A stretch of DNA of 64,000 bases, from assembly GCF_900269665.1 (NCBI RefSeq), contig NZ_LT985361.1:6826649-6890648 (forward strand), written 5' to 3'. Of this stretch, positions 16,787 to 24,760 are shown in pieces. Source of the DNA: Nocardia suismassiliense (GTDB lineage Bacteria > Actinomycetota > Actinomycetes > Mycobacteriales > Mycobacteriaceae). The notes beneath the pieces are model-generated. The model did not search any database. It saw only the letters and a program-made list of their open reading frames with translations, and was not told the DNA's origin. Position 1 is the stretch's first letter; every line of letters starts with the position of its first letter. The position numbers were made by a program, and so were the translations under genes.

Positions 16787-17430
16787 CCATCCGGGTGGTG
16801 ATCGCCGACGACCACGCCGCGATCCGCGCGGGCCTGCGGATGATCCTGGACGCCGAGCACGACATCGAGGTGGTCGGTGAGGCCGCCGACGGCGATGTCG
16901 CGGTCGCGCAGGCCAAAGCGCTGCGCCCGCACGTAGTGCTGATGGATGTGCGCATGCCGGGCGTGGACGGGATCACCGCGACCGAACGGGTCACCGCCGA
17001 CGGGCTGGCCAAGGTGCTGATCCTGACCACGTTCGATCTGGACGAGTACGTCTTCCGCACCTTGCGGGCCGGGGCCTCGGGTTTCGTGCTGAAATCGGCG
17101 TCAGGGCAGTCGCTGATCGACGCGGTCCGCACCGTGGCGGCCGGGGACGGCGTGCTCGCCCCGGAGGTGACGCGCGCCGTGATCACCGCCTTCGCCAAGA
17201 CGAATACCGATGCGGCCGAACCGGAACCGAACGGGCTCGCCGACCTCACCGAACGCGAACGCGAGGTGCTCGACTGCCTCGGTGACGGGCTGTCCAACGC
17301 GCAGATCGCCGGTCGGCTGTTCATCGGCGAGACGACGGTGAAGACGCACGTGTCCCGGGTGCTGACGAAACTCGGTGTGCGGTCGCGGGTTCAGGCGGCG
17401 ATCCTGGCGCGGGAGATTCGCGGCAGTTAG
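16783..17430 (+). CDS. Two-component response regulator, NarL/LuxR type
   Basis: A 215-residue DNA-binding regulator: receiver domain with the acidic pocket at residues 9-10, phospho-accepting Asp55 in VVLMDVRMPG, and a C-terminal LuxR-type helix-turn-helix (about residues 150-210, with LTEREREVLDCLGDGLSNAQIA split by the family's glycine). It is the partner of the kinase it overlaps by 4 bp. Target genes are not visible nearby. Its stop codon forms part of the terminator stem shared with the convergent DUF952 gene. Confidence 0.95.
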   Translation: MTIRVVIADDHAAIRAGLRMILDAEHDIEVVGEAADGDVAVAQAKALRPHVVLMDVRMPGVDGITATERVTADGLAKVLILTTFDLDEYVFRTLRAGASGFVLKSASGQSLIDAVRTVAAGDGVLAPEVTRAVITAFAKTNTDAAEPEPNGLADLTEREREVLDCLGDGLSNAQIAGRLFIGETTVKTHVSRVLTKLGVRSRVQAAILAREIRGS

Positions 17431-17453
17431 GCCCCGGACTTCGGCGGGGCCTA
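17428..17453. terminator. Bidirectional terminator holding two stop codons
   Basis: Perfect 9-bp arms TAGGCCCCG (17428-17436) and CGGGGCCTA (17445-17453). The left arm begins with the TAG of the response regulator, and the right arm contains the TAG of the DUF952 gene on the other strand. Confidence 0.75.
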
Positions 17454-17810
17454 CTTGGCGAGTGGCGCGAACACGCCGTCCTGACCAGGCTGGAACTCCT
17501 CGACCGCGATCACCGCGCCCGTCGGCAGCGGCCCGTACAGGTGTGGGAAGAGCATCGACTCCGGATCGGTCGGCACGCCCGGCTCCCACTTGACCGGCGC
17601 GCCGAGGCGGGCCGGATCCAGGCGCAGCAGCACCAGGTCGCGCCGCCCGGCGAAGAGCCGATTGGCCGGCAGGTGGGCCTGCTGCGGCGCGGACAGGTGG
17701 ATGAAGCCCACCTCGTCGAGCGAGGGCGCGCGGTACTCACCCGTTTGCCGAGCGGAAAGCCACTCGCCCAAAGTGCATATGTGAACAAGCGTGTGAGTGT
17801 CGTGGGTCAC
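17451..17810 (-). CDS. DUF952 domain-containing protein
   Basis: A 119-residue cytosolic protein of the DUF952 family. It shows the family pattern: an N-terminal LVHICTLGEWLSARQTGEY, then GFIHLSAPQQ, LLRLDPARLGAPVKWEP, and a C-terminal FPHLYGPLP. The family shares a fold with ADP-ribosyltransferase-like or tRNA 2'-phosphotransferase-like proteins, but its activity is unknown. The GTG at 17810 is preceded by GGGAG at good spacing; the frame is open upstream to 17939, but that part is unlike the family. Confidence 0.88.
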   Translation of the reverse strand: MTHDTHTLVHICTLGEWLSARQTGEYRAPSLDEVGFIHLSAPQQAHLPANRLFAGRRDLVLLRLDPARLGAPVKWEPGVPTDPESMLFPHLYGPLPTGAVIAVEEFQPGQDGVFAPLAK

Positions 17811-17878
17811 GGGTAATCTCCCGGTAGACAACTGGATCGGCCTGTTCGAGGTGGTGACCACACTGAGTTCGTAACGTG

Positions 17879-17912
17879 ACCTGGAATGTTCGCCTGTAGC
17901 GAAATCCCAGGT
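17879..17912. promoter_or_regulatory. Imperfect hairpin in the DUF952-DUF7455 intergenic region
   Basis: Arms ACCTGG (17879-17884) and CCAGGT (17907-17912), continued inside a bulge by TTCGC (17889-17893) and GCGAA (17899-17903) around a CTGTA loop. It lies in a 272-bp divergent intergenic region, upstream of an AT-richer stretch (17914-17940) that may be the promoter of the small gene at 18083. Could be an operator or a leader structure. Confidence 0.35.
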
Positions 17913-18082
17913 CGTGTTATAGAAAACACACAGAATCACTCACGGGAACAAAGCCCCCGTCCCGAACGTCTGACAGAGTAGTCATACCACTGCTGGGAAG
18001 TAGCGGTAGCGAGCCCGCGGAGTGACCACGGGCCCCACACCAGGCAAACGGTCTGTGAACCGGGAGCCAGGACGGAGGAGTC

Positions 18083-18277
18083 ATGCCAGGAACCCTGACT
18101 AGCACCCCACTGACCGCGGTCGATCGTTGCGACCGCTGCGGGGCGGCAGCACGAGTGCGCGCCGTTCTGCCCGCAGGTGGCGAGTTGCTCTTCTGCCAGC
18201 ACCACGCGAACGAACACATGGATCGACTGCGTGAGTTGGAAGCCGTGATCGACACGGAGTCCGCTCCCGCCCTCTGA
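18083..18277 (+). CDS. DUF7455-type small zinc-binding protein
   Basis: A 64-residue protein with CDRCG near residues 16-20 and a second ligand pair in FCQHHANEH near residues 38-46, a pattern that should bind a zinc ion. It resembles a small actinobacterial family annotated DUF7455, function unknown. The ATG is preceded by a clear GGAGG ribosome-binding site (acggaggagtc), suggesting strong translation. A perfect hairpin ends the transcript at 18332-18359. Confidence 0.85.
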   Translation: MPGTLTSTPLTAVDRCDRCGAAARVRAVLPAGGELLFCQHHANEHMDRLRELEAVIDTESAPAL

Positions 18278-18325
18278 TCAACTCCTCGCGTCCTGAGACA
18301 ACAACATCCGACAACAGAAAACCGT

Positions 18326-19123
18326 TTACCGCAGCGGGCGATCCACGGATCGCCCGCTGTTGGTGTGTACAGGGGTCTCGAGGTCCCCGAGGATCCCGTC
18401 CAGCAGGCGGTCCAGGCCGAAGTCGAAGGCACCGTCCGGGTCCGCAGGGGCTTGATAGAGCTCGCCGACCGCCGCACCCACCCGGGCCGACAGCGGAAAC
18501 GAACTGGACGGCATGGCCTCAGTGAGCAAGGGGCCGTGCACGTCCCACCACTGGACGTCGGTCATCACCTGCGTGTCGCGCTGCGCGGCCACCGCGACAC
18601 GCCCGTTGCCGGTGGCGAATTCGGACAAAACGGCGATCACGCGATCCATCTCGACATCCGACAGACCGATGGCCTCGATAGCGGCCAGCTGGCGCTCGTA
18701 GCGGCGCATGCGGCCGGGGCCGATCACCTGACGCCACGGCGATACTTCCAGCAGCCACGGGTGCGCGATCAGCTCAGCGCGCACCTGGCGGGCAATGGCG
18801 GCCAGCCGCGCGCGCACCGGTAGGTCCGCCGGGATCGGCGCGTCCTCGTCGGCGACGGCGTCGACCATCAGCACGGTCAGCGCGTCCTTGCTGGGGACGT
18901 ACGTGTACAGGCTCATCGGCCGCAGGCCCAGCTCCGCCGCGACGGCCCGAATGGACAGCTTCGGGTACCCGTCCCGGTCGGCGAGGGCCACCGCGACCTC
19001 GACCACCGCGTCCACGCTGACCGCAGGCTTCGGGCCGCGCGCACCCGGGCGCGGCGGGAGCTCGTGCCGCCACAGCAGACTCACCAGTTGTTTTGCCTGT
19101 TCGACGGCGGATTCGTCGGCCAC
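18326..19123 (-). CDS. TetR family regulator with C-terminal TetR_C_1-like domain
   Basis: A 265-residue repressor whose helix-turn-helix lies unusually far in (about residues 40-85, with LGLRPMSLYTYVPSKDAL), after an N-terminal extension containing PPRPGARGPKP. This layout is typical of the TetR/TetR_C_1 type, where the C-terminal part binds a small molecule. The GTG at 19123 has GAGGAG just upstream. The gene is divergent from the SNF2 helicase operon, and an inverted repeat at 19152-19177 in the gap is the likely operator. The last codons form one arm of the terminator of the gene at 18083. Confidence 0.9.
   Translation of the reverse strand: MADESAVEQAKQLVSLLWRHELPPRPGARGPKPAVSVDAVVEVAVALADRDGYPKLSIRAVAAELGLRPMSLYTYVPSKDALTVLMVDAVADEDAPIPADLPVRARLAAIARQVRAELIAHPWLLEVSPWRQVIGPGRMRRYERQLAAIEAIGLSDVEMDRVIAVLSEFATGNGRVAVAAQRDTQVMTDVQWWDVHGPLLTEAMPSSSFPLSARVGAAVGELYQAPADPDGAFDFGLDRLLDGILGDLETPVHTNSGRSVDRPLR
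18332..18359 (+). terminator. Terminator of the DUF7455 gene
   Basis: CAGCGGGCGATCC (18332-18344) and GGATCGCCCGCTG (18347-18359) are perfectly complementary, giving a stem of 11 or more pairs, followed by TTGGTGTGT. It also encodes the last residues of the convergent TetR protein. Confidence 0.75.
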
Positions 19124-19151
19124 GGGACTCCTCGGAACAAACTCGGTACTC

Positions 19152-19177
19152 TGTACGTTGTTCAGATACTTCGTACA
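19152..19177. promoter_or_regulatory. Candidate TetR operator upstream of the SNF2 helicase operon
   Basis: TGTACG (19152-19157) and CGTACA (19172-19177) form perfect arms 14 bp apart; additional GTAC (19147-19150) extends the pattern. It sits between the divergent tetR (start 19123) and helicase genes. Confidence 0.5.
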
Positions 19178-19241
19178 CCATACGCCGATAAAGGGGTTCG
19201 TTCTGCCCAGCACACAAGCCACTTATCTGCCCGACCGGCAC

Positions 19242-20975
19242 ATGTTCGCGCTGTGGACATGGACCGGGCAGCACACCGGGCCCGCGCCCGCCGCACTCGG
19301 CGATCGGGAGACCCTCGCGCTCGCCGTGCCGACCGGTTACGACGGGGCGATCGAGGTCGCCGAAGTCGACTGCGCGCTGGTCGATCCCGCGACCTTCGCG
19401 ACATTGGACCTCACGGAAGCGGGGGCGTCCGTGGACATTTGGCGTACGACGCTGCATGCCGAGGCTGCGGAGGTCGAATTACCCATAGCGGCCCACGCGG
19501 TGCCCAATGCGGCAGGCACCTCGATCGTGTCCGCCGAGCGCGCGGTGCGCGTAGTGCGTGAGACGCAGGCCGCGGCAACGGAACTGCGTTCGGCGCTGAA
19601 GGCCGATCTGCGGCCCTATCAGGTACGTGGGGTCAGTTGGCTGCGGGAAACGACTGCGGCGCACGGAGGAGCCGTGCTGGCCGACGAGATGGGGCTCGGA
19701 AAGACGGTGCAGACCATCGGCTTTCTGCTCGGGCGGGCAGACGGTGGGCCGCAGCTCGTCGTGTGCCCCACCTCGCTGGTGGGCAACTGGGCGCACGAGA
19801 TCGATCGGTTCGCGCCAGGGCTGCGCGTGCTGGTGTGGCGCGGCGGTGAAATCGACCCTCCCGCTGGGACTGTCGTCGTCGCCGGATATCCCACGGTGCG
19901 GCTGCACGGCCAGTGGCTCGGCGAGCACCGCTGGGCGACCGCGGTTTTCGACGAAGCGCAGGCGTTGAAGAATCCGAGCACCCAGCTGGCCAAGGCCGCA
20001 CGGGCGCTGGACGCCGAGGTGCGCGTCGCGTTGACCGGCACGCCGGTGGAGAACCATCTCGAGGAGCTGTGGGCGCTGCTGAACCTGGTGACGCCCCGGC
20101 TGTTCGGGCACAAGACGCAGTTCCGGCGGCGCTTCGTCCGGCCGATCCAGGAGGGGTCCACGGCCGCGGCGGCGCGGTTGCAGGACGCCATCGAACCCGT
20201 TGTCCTCGCTCGTAAGAAGGCGCAGGTGGCCGCGTCGCTGCCGGCCAAGATCCACACCGATCTGCTGTGCGACCTCACCACCGAGCAGGAAGACCTCTAC
20301 GACAAGCTGCTCGACCGAGCCATCGATGACGGTTTCGGCGCAGGCGTCGAACGACAGAGCCGGGTGCTCGCGGCGCTCACCGCGCTCAAACAAGTCTGCA
20401 ACCATCCCGGGCTGGTCACAGGTGAGCTCACCGAGCTGGCGGGCCGCTCCGGAAAGCTGGATCTGTGCACTGACATCCTGGCCAACAACCTCGAAATGGA
20501 CGCGCCGACCCTGATTTTCACCCAGTACCGGCAGACCGGTGAATTGCTGGTCCGGCATCTCGCCGAACAGTTCGGGGTCGAGGCGCCGTTCTTCCACGGC
20601 GGCCTGAACCAGGCCGAGCGCGCCGCCATCGTGACCGGTTTCCAAGCCGAGGACGGACCGCCGGTGCTCGTGCTCAGCCTGCGCGCGGCAGGCACCGGTC
20701 TCACGCTGACCCGCGCCGCCGACGTCATCCACTTCGACCGCTGGTGGAACCCGGCGGTCGAGGCGCAGGCGTCGGACCGCGCGCACCGCATCGGTCAGAC
20801 CCGCACGGTCACCGTCACCACGCTCACCTCGACCACCTCGGTCGAAGAGCACATCGCCCGCATGCACGATCGCAAGTCCGCGCTGTCGGACCTCGATTCG
20901 GCGGGCATCGCCGCACTGGCCCGCCTCGACGACGATCAACTGGTCGAGGTTTTGCGCCGTAAGAGGGAGAACTGA
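19242..20975 (+). CDS. SNF2/Rad54-type DEAD/DEAH box helicase
   Basis: A 577-residue SWI2/SNF2 ATPase that would translocate on double-stranded DNA and remodel protein-DNA complexes. A short N-terminal domain of about 125 residues is followed by Walker A in LADEMGLGKTVQT, motif II DEAQ, motif III LTGTPVENHLEELWAL, and a C-terminal helicase lobe with the RWWNPAVEAQASDRAHRIGQT block. The start is uncertain: the ATG at 19242 has no ribosome-binding site, whereas a CTG at 19203 has AGGGG 6 bp upstream. It overlaps the SWIM-protein gene by one base (TGATG), a pairing often seen in bacteria. Probably repressed by the divergent TetR. Confidence 0.92.
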   Translation: MFALWTWTGQHTGPAPAALGDRETLALAVPTGYDGAIEVAEVDCALVDPATFATLDLTEAGASVDIWRTTLHAEAAEVELPIAAHAVPNAAGTSIVSAERAVRVVRETQAAATELRSALKADLRPYQVRGVSWLRETTAAHGGAVLADEMGLGKTVQTIGFLLGRADGGPQLVVCPTSLVGNWAHEIDRFAPGLRVLVWRGGEIDPPAGTVVVAGYPTVRLHGQWLGEHRWATAVFDEAQALKNPSTQLAKAARALDAEVRVALTGTPVENHLEELWALLNLVTPRLFGHKTQFRRRFVRPIQEGSTAAAARLQDAIEPVVLARKKAQVAASLPAKIHTDLLCDLTTEQEDLYDKLLDRAIDDGFGAGVERQSRVLAALTALKQVCNHPGLVTGELTELAGRSGKLDLCTDILANNLEMDAPTLIFTQYRQTGELLVRHLAEQFGVEAPFFHGGLNQAERAAIVTGFQAEDGPPVLVLSLRAAGTGLTLTRAADVIHFDRWWNPAVEAQASDRAHRIGQTRTVTVTTLTSTTSVEEHIARMHDRKSALSDLDSAGIAALARLDDDQLVEVLRRKREN

Positions 20976-21532
20976 TGCCGGACAACGAATTCGGGTATAC
21001 CAAGTGGGGAATGGACTGGGTGCGGCTCGCCGAGCCGATCCGGCAGACCCGGCCCGAGCCGCTGCTGCCCCGGGCCCGTAGTATCGCCCGCAACCACGGC
21101 GTGCAGGCCACGATCGAGGGGCGGGTGGTGCGCGCCACCATTCACCGTGGCGGCGAGGCGTCGGTGATCCACCTGGAGGTGGCGCCGTTGACCCGCGCGG
21201 CGATCACCGCGATCGGGGAGGTCGTGCCGGACACCACCGTGCTGACCGACGAGATGCATCGTGCATTGGTCGATGCGGGGTGCACCGTGGCTCCGGTGCT
21301 GGCGGGAACCGACTGTTCGTGTAAGGCGAGGTCGGCGCGTTGTCTGCATGTGCTGGCCGCGTTCTACGACATGGCGCGCCGGGTGGACGAGAACCCGCTT
21401 CTCGCGCTCGAGATCCAGGGGTACTTCCAAGCGGCACAGGATGATTCGCCCGTCGTAGTGGAAGTGCCGCGGTGGGTGCCGATCAATACGTTCGATCCCG
21501 CGAACTACTTCGGTGAACTTGCCCCCACCTGA
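20975..21532 (+). CDS. SWIM zinc finger protein
   Basis: A 185-residue protein with a SWIM-type zinc finger: Cys114, Cys116, Cys123 and His125 in a CxC...CxH arrangement (DCSCKARSARCLH). SWIM domains bind DNA or proteins and often partner SNF2 ATPases. The start overlaps the helicase stop (TGATG), so the two are translationally coupled and may form a complex. A YTKWGMDW segment near the N-terminus is typical of these partner proteins. The biological role is unknown. Confidence 0.88.
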   Translation: MPDNEFGYTKWGMDWVRLAEPIRQTRPEPLLPRARSIARNHGVQATIEGRVVRATIHRGGEASVIHLEVAPLTRAAITAIGEVVPDTTVLTDEMHRALVDAGCTVAPVLAGTDCSCKARSARCLHVLAAFYDMARRVDENPLLALEIQGYFQAAQDDSPVVVEVPRWVPINTFDPANYFGELAPT

Positions 21533-21766
21533 GCCCGCCACCCCTGGTATCAGCCAGGTCGACCTGATCGCCCAACCCGACGGTGGCCTGCAGCTGGTGA
21601 AGGACTCGAACCTATAGTCCTGCACCTTGTCGGCTGCCGCGCGGATCATGGTGGTGCCGAACGGCCTTCGCCACCGTATCCAGCTATCGCCACGCCGCGT
21701 TTCAGAGGTCACGTACCAAATCCGCTTTGTGGGACGTACAGACGCGCTGCGGGTGTGCGTCCCGGT

Positions 21767-22342
21767 TCAGGCCGGGCGGCGGGCGCGGAACCGGAAACTC
21801 GTTGTGCCGGTTTCGATGTCGACGTCGGTGAAGCCGATCCGCGTCAAGCGGTCGGCGGCGTGTTCCGGCGGGACGGGGACGCACGTGTCGCCCACGTGCA
21901 TCAACCGGAAGAGGCGGCTGTCGAGGCCGTCGCTGCCCGCGAACACGCCGCCGGGGCGCAGCACGCGCAGTGCGTCGGCGAACAGGGCATCCTGCTGGGC
22001 GGGGGTCGGCACGTGGTGCAGCATGGTGAAGCACACCACCGAGTCGAATTGCGCCGACGGGAAAGGCATGTCGGTGCCGTCGCCGTCCACCACCGTCATC
22101 ACCGACCCATGCCGGCCCCGCAACCGGGTGGCCAGGTCGGGGTCGATCTCGACACCGGTGAGCGACCCAGCGCGGTCGAGCAGCGGGCGCACGTTCGCGC
22201 CGTAGCCGGGCCCGATCTCCAGGGCGGAACCGCCGAGGTCGAGACCGTCCAGCGCCCACGGCACGATCCGCGTCGCGCTGGTCCGTTCCCACCACGACGA
22301 GCGGCAGCAGAGTCGGTGGAAGATGTTCATCGCCATGCGCAT
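21767..22342 (-). CDS. SAM-dependent class I methyltransferase
   Basis: A 191-residue methyltransferase with motif I ALEIGPGYGANV, an acidic post-I strand VEIDPDL, and a DSVVCFTMLHHV motif IV. Methyltransf_11-like; substrate unknown. The ATG at 22342 is the furthest upstream plausible start before the divergent AraC gene; ATGs at 22336 and 22330 are also in frame. It shares a 49-bp promoter region with the AraC regulator, which may control it. Confidence 0.88.
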   Translation of the reverse strand: MRMAMNIFHRLCCRSSWWERTSATRIVPWALDGLDLGGSALEIGPGYGANVRPLLDRAGSLTGVEIDPDLATRLRGRHGSVMTVVDGDGTDMPFPSAQFDSVVCFTMLHHVPTPAQQDALFADALRVLRPGGVFAGSDGLDSRLFRLMHVGDTCVPVPPEHAADRLTRIGFTDVDIETGTTSFRFRARRPA

Positions 22343-22391
22343 GACGCTAGGAGCGGACGGGCGTGACCGCGACAAGCTACGGTGACATATT

Positions 22392-23159
22392 GTGTCGCGA
22401 AACGGCCATTCCTCGATCCACCGCGTTCCACCGGGTGCGACGGCGATGGTCCTCGGCGCCGGGGTGCTGCCCGCCGGATATTGGTTCGGCACCCACGAGC
22501 ACCCGCAGCACCAGATCGCCTGGGCCGCACGAGGAGTCATCGCGATCGAGGTCGGCGACAGCCGCTGGGTGCTGCCGCCGACCCGGGCACTGTGGATTCC
22601 CGGCGGCGTCCGGCATCGGACGGGCAGCGCCGACGGGGCCGAGATGCGGGGCATCTACATCGAACCCGAACGCTGCCCGGTCACCTTCACCGCGCCGACG
22701 ATGATGCGGGTCAGCCGACTGCTGCACGAGTTGTTCGACCATCTCGGCGCTCCGGGCACCGACGCCGCGCGCCGCGGACGCGCGGAGGCCGTGGTTTTCG
22801 ATCCCGTCGAGCCGGTCGACGTAATCCCGATCGGCGCCCACTCCCCCACCGACCCTCGCGCGAAACAGGTGGCCGACGCCTTGACCGCCGACCCCACCGA
22901 CAACCGCACCCTCGCCGAGTTCGCCGCCGCCGTCGCCACCAGCCCGCGCACCCTGGCCCGCCTGTTCGTCACCGAAACCGGAATCAGCTTCGGTCAGTGG
23001 CGAACCCAGATCCGCCTCACCGCTTCCCTCCCCCTGCTGGCCGCCAACCTCCCCATCGCCCGCATCGCAGGCCGCGTCGGCTACGCCACCCCCAGCGCCT
23101 ACGTCGCCGCGTTCCGCCGGGCGGTGGGCGTATCGCCAGGCAAGTACTTCGCCGGATAG
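22392..23159 (+). CDS. AraC family transcriptional regulator with N-terminal cupin
   Basis: A 255-residue regulator: an N-terminal AraC-binding cupin (residues 15-100, with the HEHPQHQI metal-like motif and LWIPGGVRH), and a C-terminal double helix-turn-helix (about 165-250) ending in GYATPSAYVAAFRRAVGVSPGKYF. The GTG at 22392 is used. An inverted repeat CGCGACA (22368-22374) / TGTCGCG (22393-22399) spans the start region and could be its own binding site. Probably controls the divergent methyltransferase gene. Confidence 0.9.
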   Translation: MSRNGHSSIHRVPPGATAMVLGAGVLPAGYWFGTHEHPQHQIAWAARGVIAIEVGDSRWVLPPTRALWIPGGVRHRTGSADGAEMRGIYIEPERCPVTFTAPTMMRVSRLLHELFDHLGAPGTDAARRGRAEAVVFDPVEPVDVIPIGAHSPTDPRAKQVADALTADPTDNRTLAEFAAAVATSPRTLARLFVTETGISFGQWRTQIRLTASLPLLAANLPIARIAGRVGYATPSAYVAAFRRAVGVSPGKYFAG

Positions 23160-23165
23160 CAGGCG

Positions 23166-23906
23166 TTAAGCGTTCGTTCCGCTGTCGACCGTGAAGATCG
23201 CGCCCGTGATGCTGCGTCCCGTCTCGCCCGCGAGGAACGCGACCATTGCCGCCATGTCCTCCGGCTGCGCGAAGCGGCCGAGTGACGACAGCTCGAGCTG
23301 GGTGCCGTAGTGGTCGCCATCGACCGGATTCATGTCTGTCACCGTCGATCCCGGCTGGAGCAGGTTCACCGTGATGTCGCGGGGTCCCAGTTCCCGCGCG
23401 AGCGCCTTGGTGAATCCGTTCAGCGCCGACTTGCTCAGGTTGTAGAGCGAGAGGCCGGCGAAGGGGGCGTGCTCGGACAGGTTGGTGCCGACGCTGATGA
23501 TCCGGCCGCCACCGGTCATGTGCGCCACGGCCGCCTGCGCGCCGACGAACGCGGCCCGCGCATGGATGTTCAGCGCACGGTCGATCTCCTCGACGGTGAA
23601 CTCCTCGAACGGCTTGGCCGGGAAGATGCCGGCGTTGTTCACCAGAATGTCCAGCCTGCCCAGCTCGGCAGCGGTCCGCTCGACCGCGCTCACCACGGCG
23701 CCGGCGTCGGCGCTGTCGGCGCGGATCGCCAGCGCGCGGCGACCGAGCGATTCGATATCCGCGGCTACGGATTTCGCCGGTACCTCGGCGTTCTGATAGG
23801 TGAACGCCACATCGGCGCCGTCGGCGGCCAGCTTCCGTGCGATCGCCGCGCCGATACCTCGGCTACCGCCGGTCACCAGTGCCACCTTGCCCGCGAGATC
23901 AGTCAT
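23166..23906 (-). CDS. SDR family oxidoreductase (FabG-like)
   Basis: A 246-residue short-chain dehydrogenase with the NAD(P)-binding TGGSRGIGAAIA at the N-terminus, NNAG in ILVNNAGIF, and the catalytic YNLSK (YxxxK). The substrate is unknown. The ATG at 23906 has GGAGG immediately upstream; the open frame continues to 23975 but is non-coding. It is divergent from the TetR gene at 24012, and both promoters carry an identical 13-bp motif, so repression by that TetR is likely. Confidence 0.93.
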   Translation of the reverse strand: MTDLAGKVALVTGGSRGIGAAIARKLAADGADVAFTYQNAEVPAKSVAADIESLGRRALAIRADSADAGAVVSAVERTAAELGRLDILVNNAGIFPAKPFEEFTVEEIDRALNIHARAAFVGAQAAVAHMTGGGRIISVGTNLSEHAPFAGLSLYNLSKSALNGFTKALARELGPRDITVNLLQPGSTVTDMNPVDGDHYGTQLELSSLGRFAQPEDMAAMVAFLAGETGRSITGAIFTVDSGTNA

Positions 23907-23921
23907 CGTTCCTCCACCAAA

Positions 23922-24002
23922 TTCTGTGTCGATCAGTACATAAATAGCTAAGCGCAGCGACCACCGCCGCGTCAAGGGGTATATTTAACGATCGACACAG
24001 AA
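23922..24002. promoter_or_regulatory. Paired 13-bp inverted sites at two divergent promoters
   Basis: TTCTGTGTCGATC (23922-23934) and its exact reverse complement GATCGACACAGAA (23990-24002) lie 55 bp apart, each just downstream of an AT-rich -10-like stretch (TATTTATG read on the minus strand; TATATTTA at 23981-23988 on the plus strand). Each gene of the SDR/tetR pair therefore has one copy between its probable transcription start and its ribosome-binding site. Confidence 0.6.
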
Positions 24003-24011
24003 AGGACGACC

Positions 24012-24620
24012 ATGGCCGACCGAGGACGACCACGTGCCTTCGACCGCACCGAGGTGCTGCGCCGCGCCATGGAGGTGTTCTGGGAACACGGCTACGAGGG
24101 CTCGTCGATGAGCGACCTCACCTCGGCGATGGGCATCAACTCGCCCAGCCTGTACGCCGCGTTCGGCGGCAAGGAGGCGCTGTTCCGGGAGGCCGTCAGC
24201 CTGTACGGGCAGACCGACGGTGGATACACCGACCGGGCGCTACGGGAAGAGCCGACGGCGCGCGCCGCCATCGATGCGATGTTGCGGGACAACGCGATCG
24301 CCTACACCGTGGAGGACAAACCGCACGGCTGCATGGTCGTGCTCGCGGGCTCCACCTACACCACGCGCAGCGAGAGCGTCCGCGACTTCCTGATCGAAAA
24401 GCGCAGGGAGACAACCGAAGAGATCCGGCGGCGAATGGATCGCGGTGTCGCGGAAGGCGATCTGCCCGCCGACACCAACACTTCCGCACTGGCCCATTTC
24501 TACGCCACGGTCCTCTACGGACTGTCGATTCAAGCCCGCGATGGGGCCTCGCTCGAAGAGCTCACGCAATCGATCGATGTCGCGATGGCGGCCTGGCCGG
24601 CGGGTGCCACAGCTACCTGA
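24012..24620 (+). CDS. TetR/AcrR family regulator
   Basis: A 202-residue repressor with an N-terminal helix-turn-helix (about residues 15-60, MGINSPSLYAAFGGKEALF) and a C-terminal domain with a single Cys in KPHGCMVV, the position often conserved in AcrR-type regulators that repress reductase genes in response to electrophiles. The ATG has AAAGGA upstream. Divergent from the SDR gene, with which it shares repeated sites. Confidence 0.92.
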   Translation: MADRGRPRAFDRTEVLRRAMEVFWEHGYEGSSMSDLTSAMGINSPSLYAAFGGKEALFREAVSLYGQTDGGYTDRALREEPTARAAIDAMLRDNAIAYTVEDKPHGCMVVLAGSTYTTRSESVRDFLIEKRRETTEEIRRRMDRGVAEGDLPADTNTSALAHFYATVLYGLSIQARDGASLEELTQSIDVAMAAWPAGATAT

Positions 24621-24760
24621 TCTGCGCATGGCAGACATCCAGCAGCTCTGCGGCCAGCTGGCAGCGCAATGTCGTTGCGCACCAATAAGGCCAGGCAGCG
24701 GCCGACTAACCACCACCCGCGACTCCCGTCCCGGTAAACAGGCGAGGGTGCGGTCGAACT

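Noticed and set aside
21590..21640. tRNA-like stretch (GGTTCGAGTCC on the minus strand followed by TTCACCA)
   Set aside because: The T-arm stem does not pair, and no D-arm, anticodon arm or acceptor stem can be drawn.
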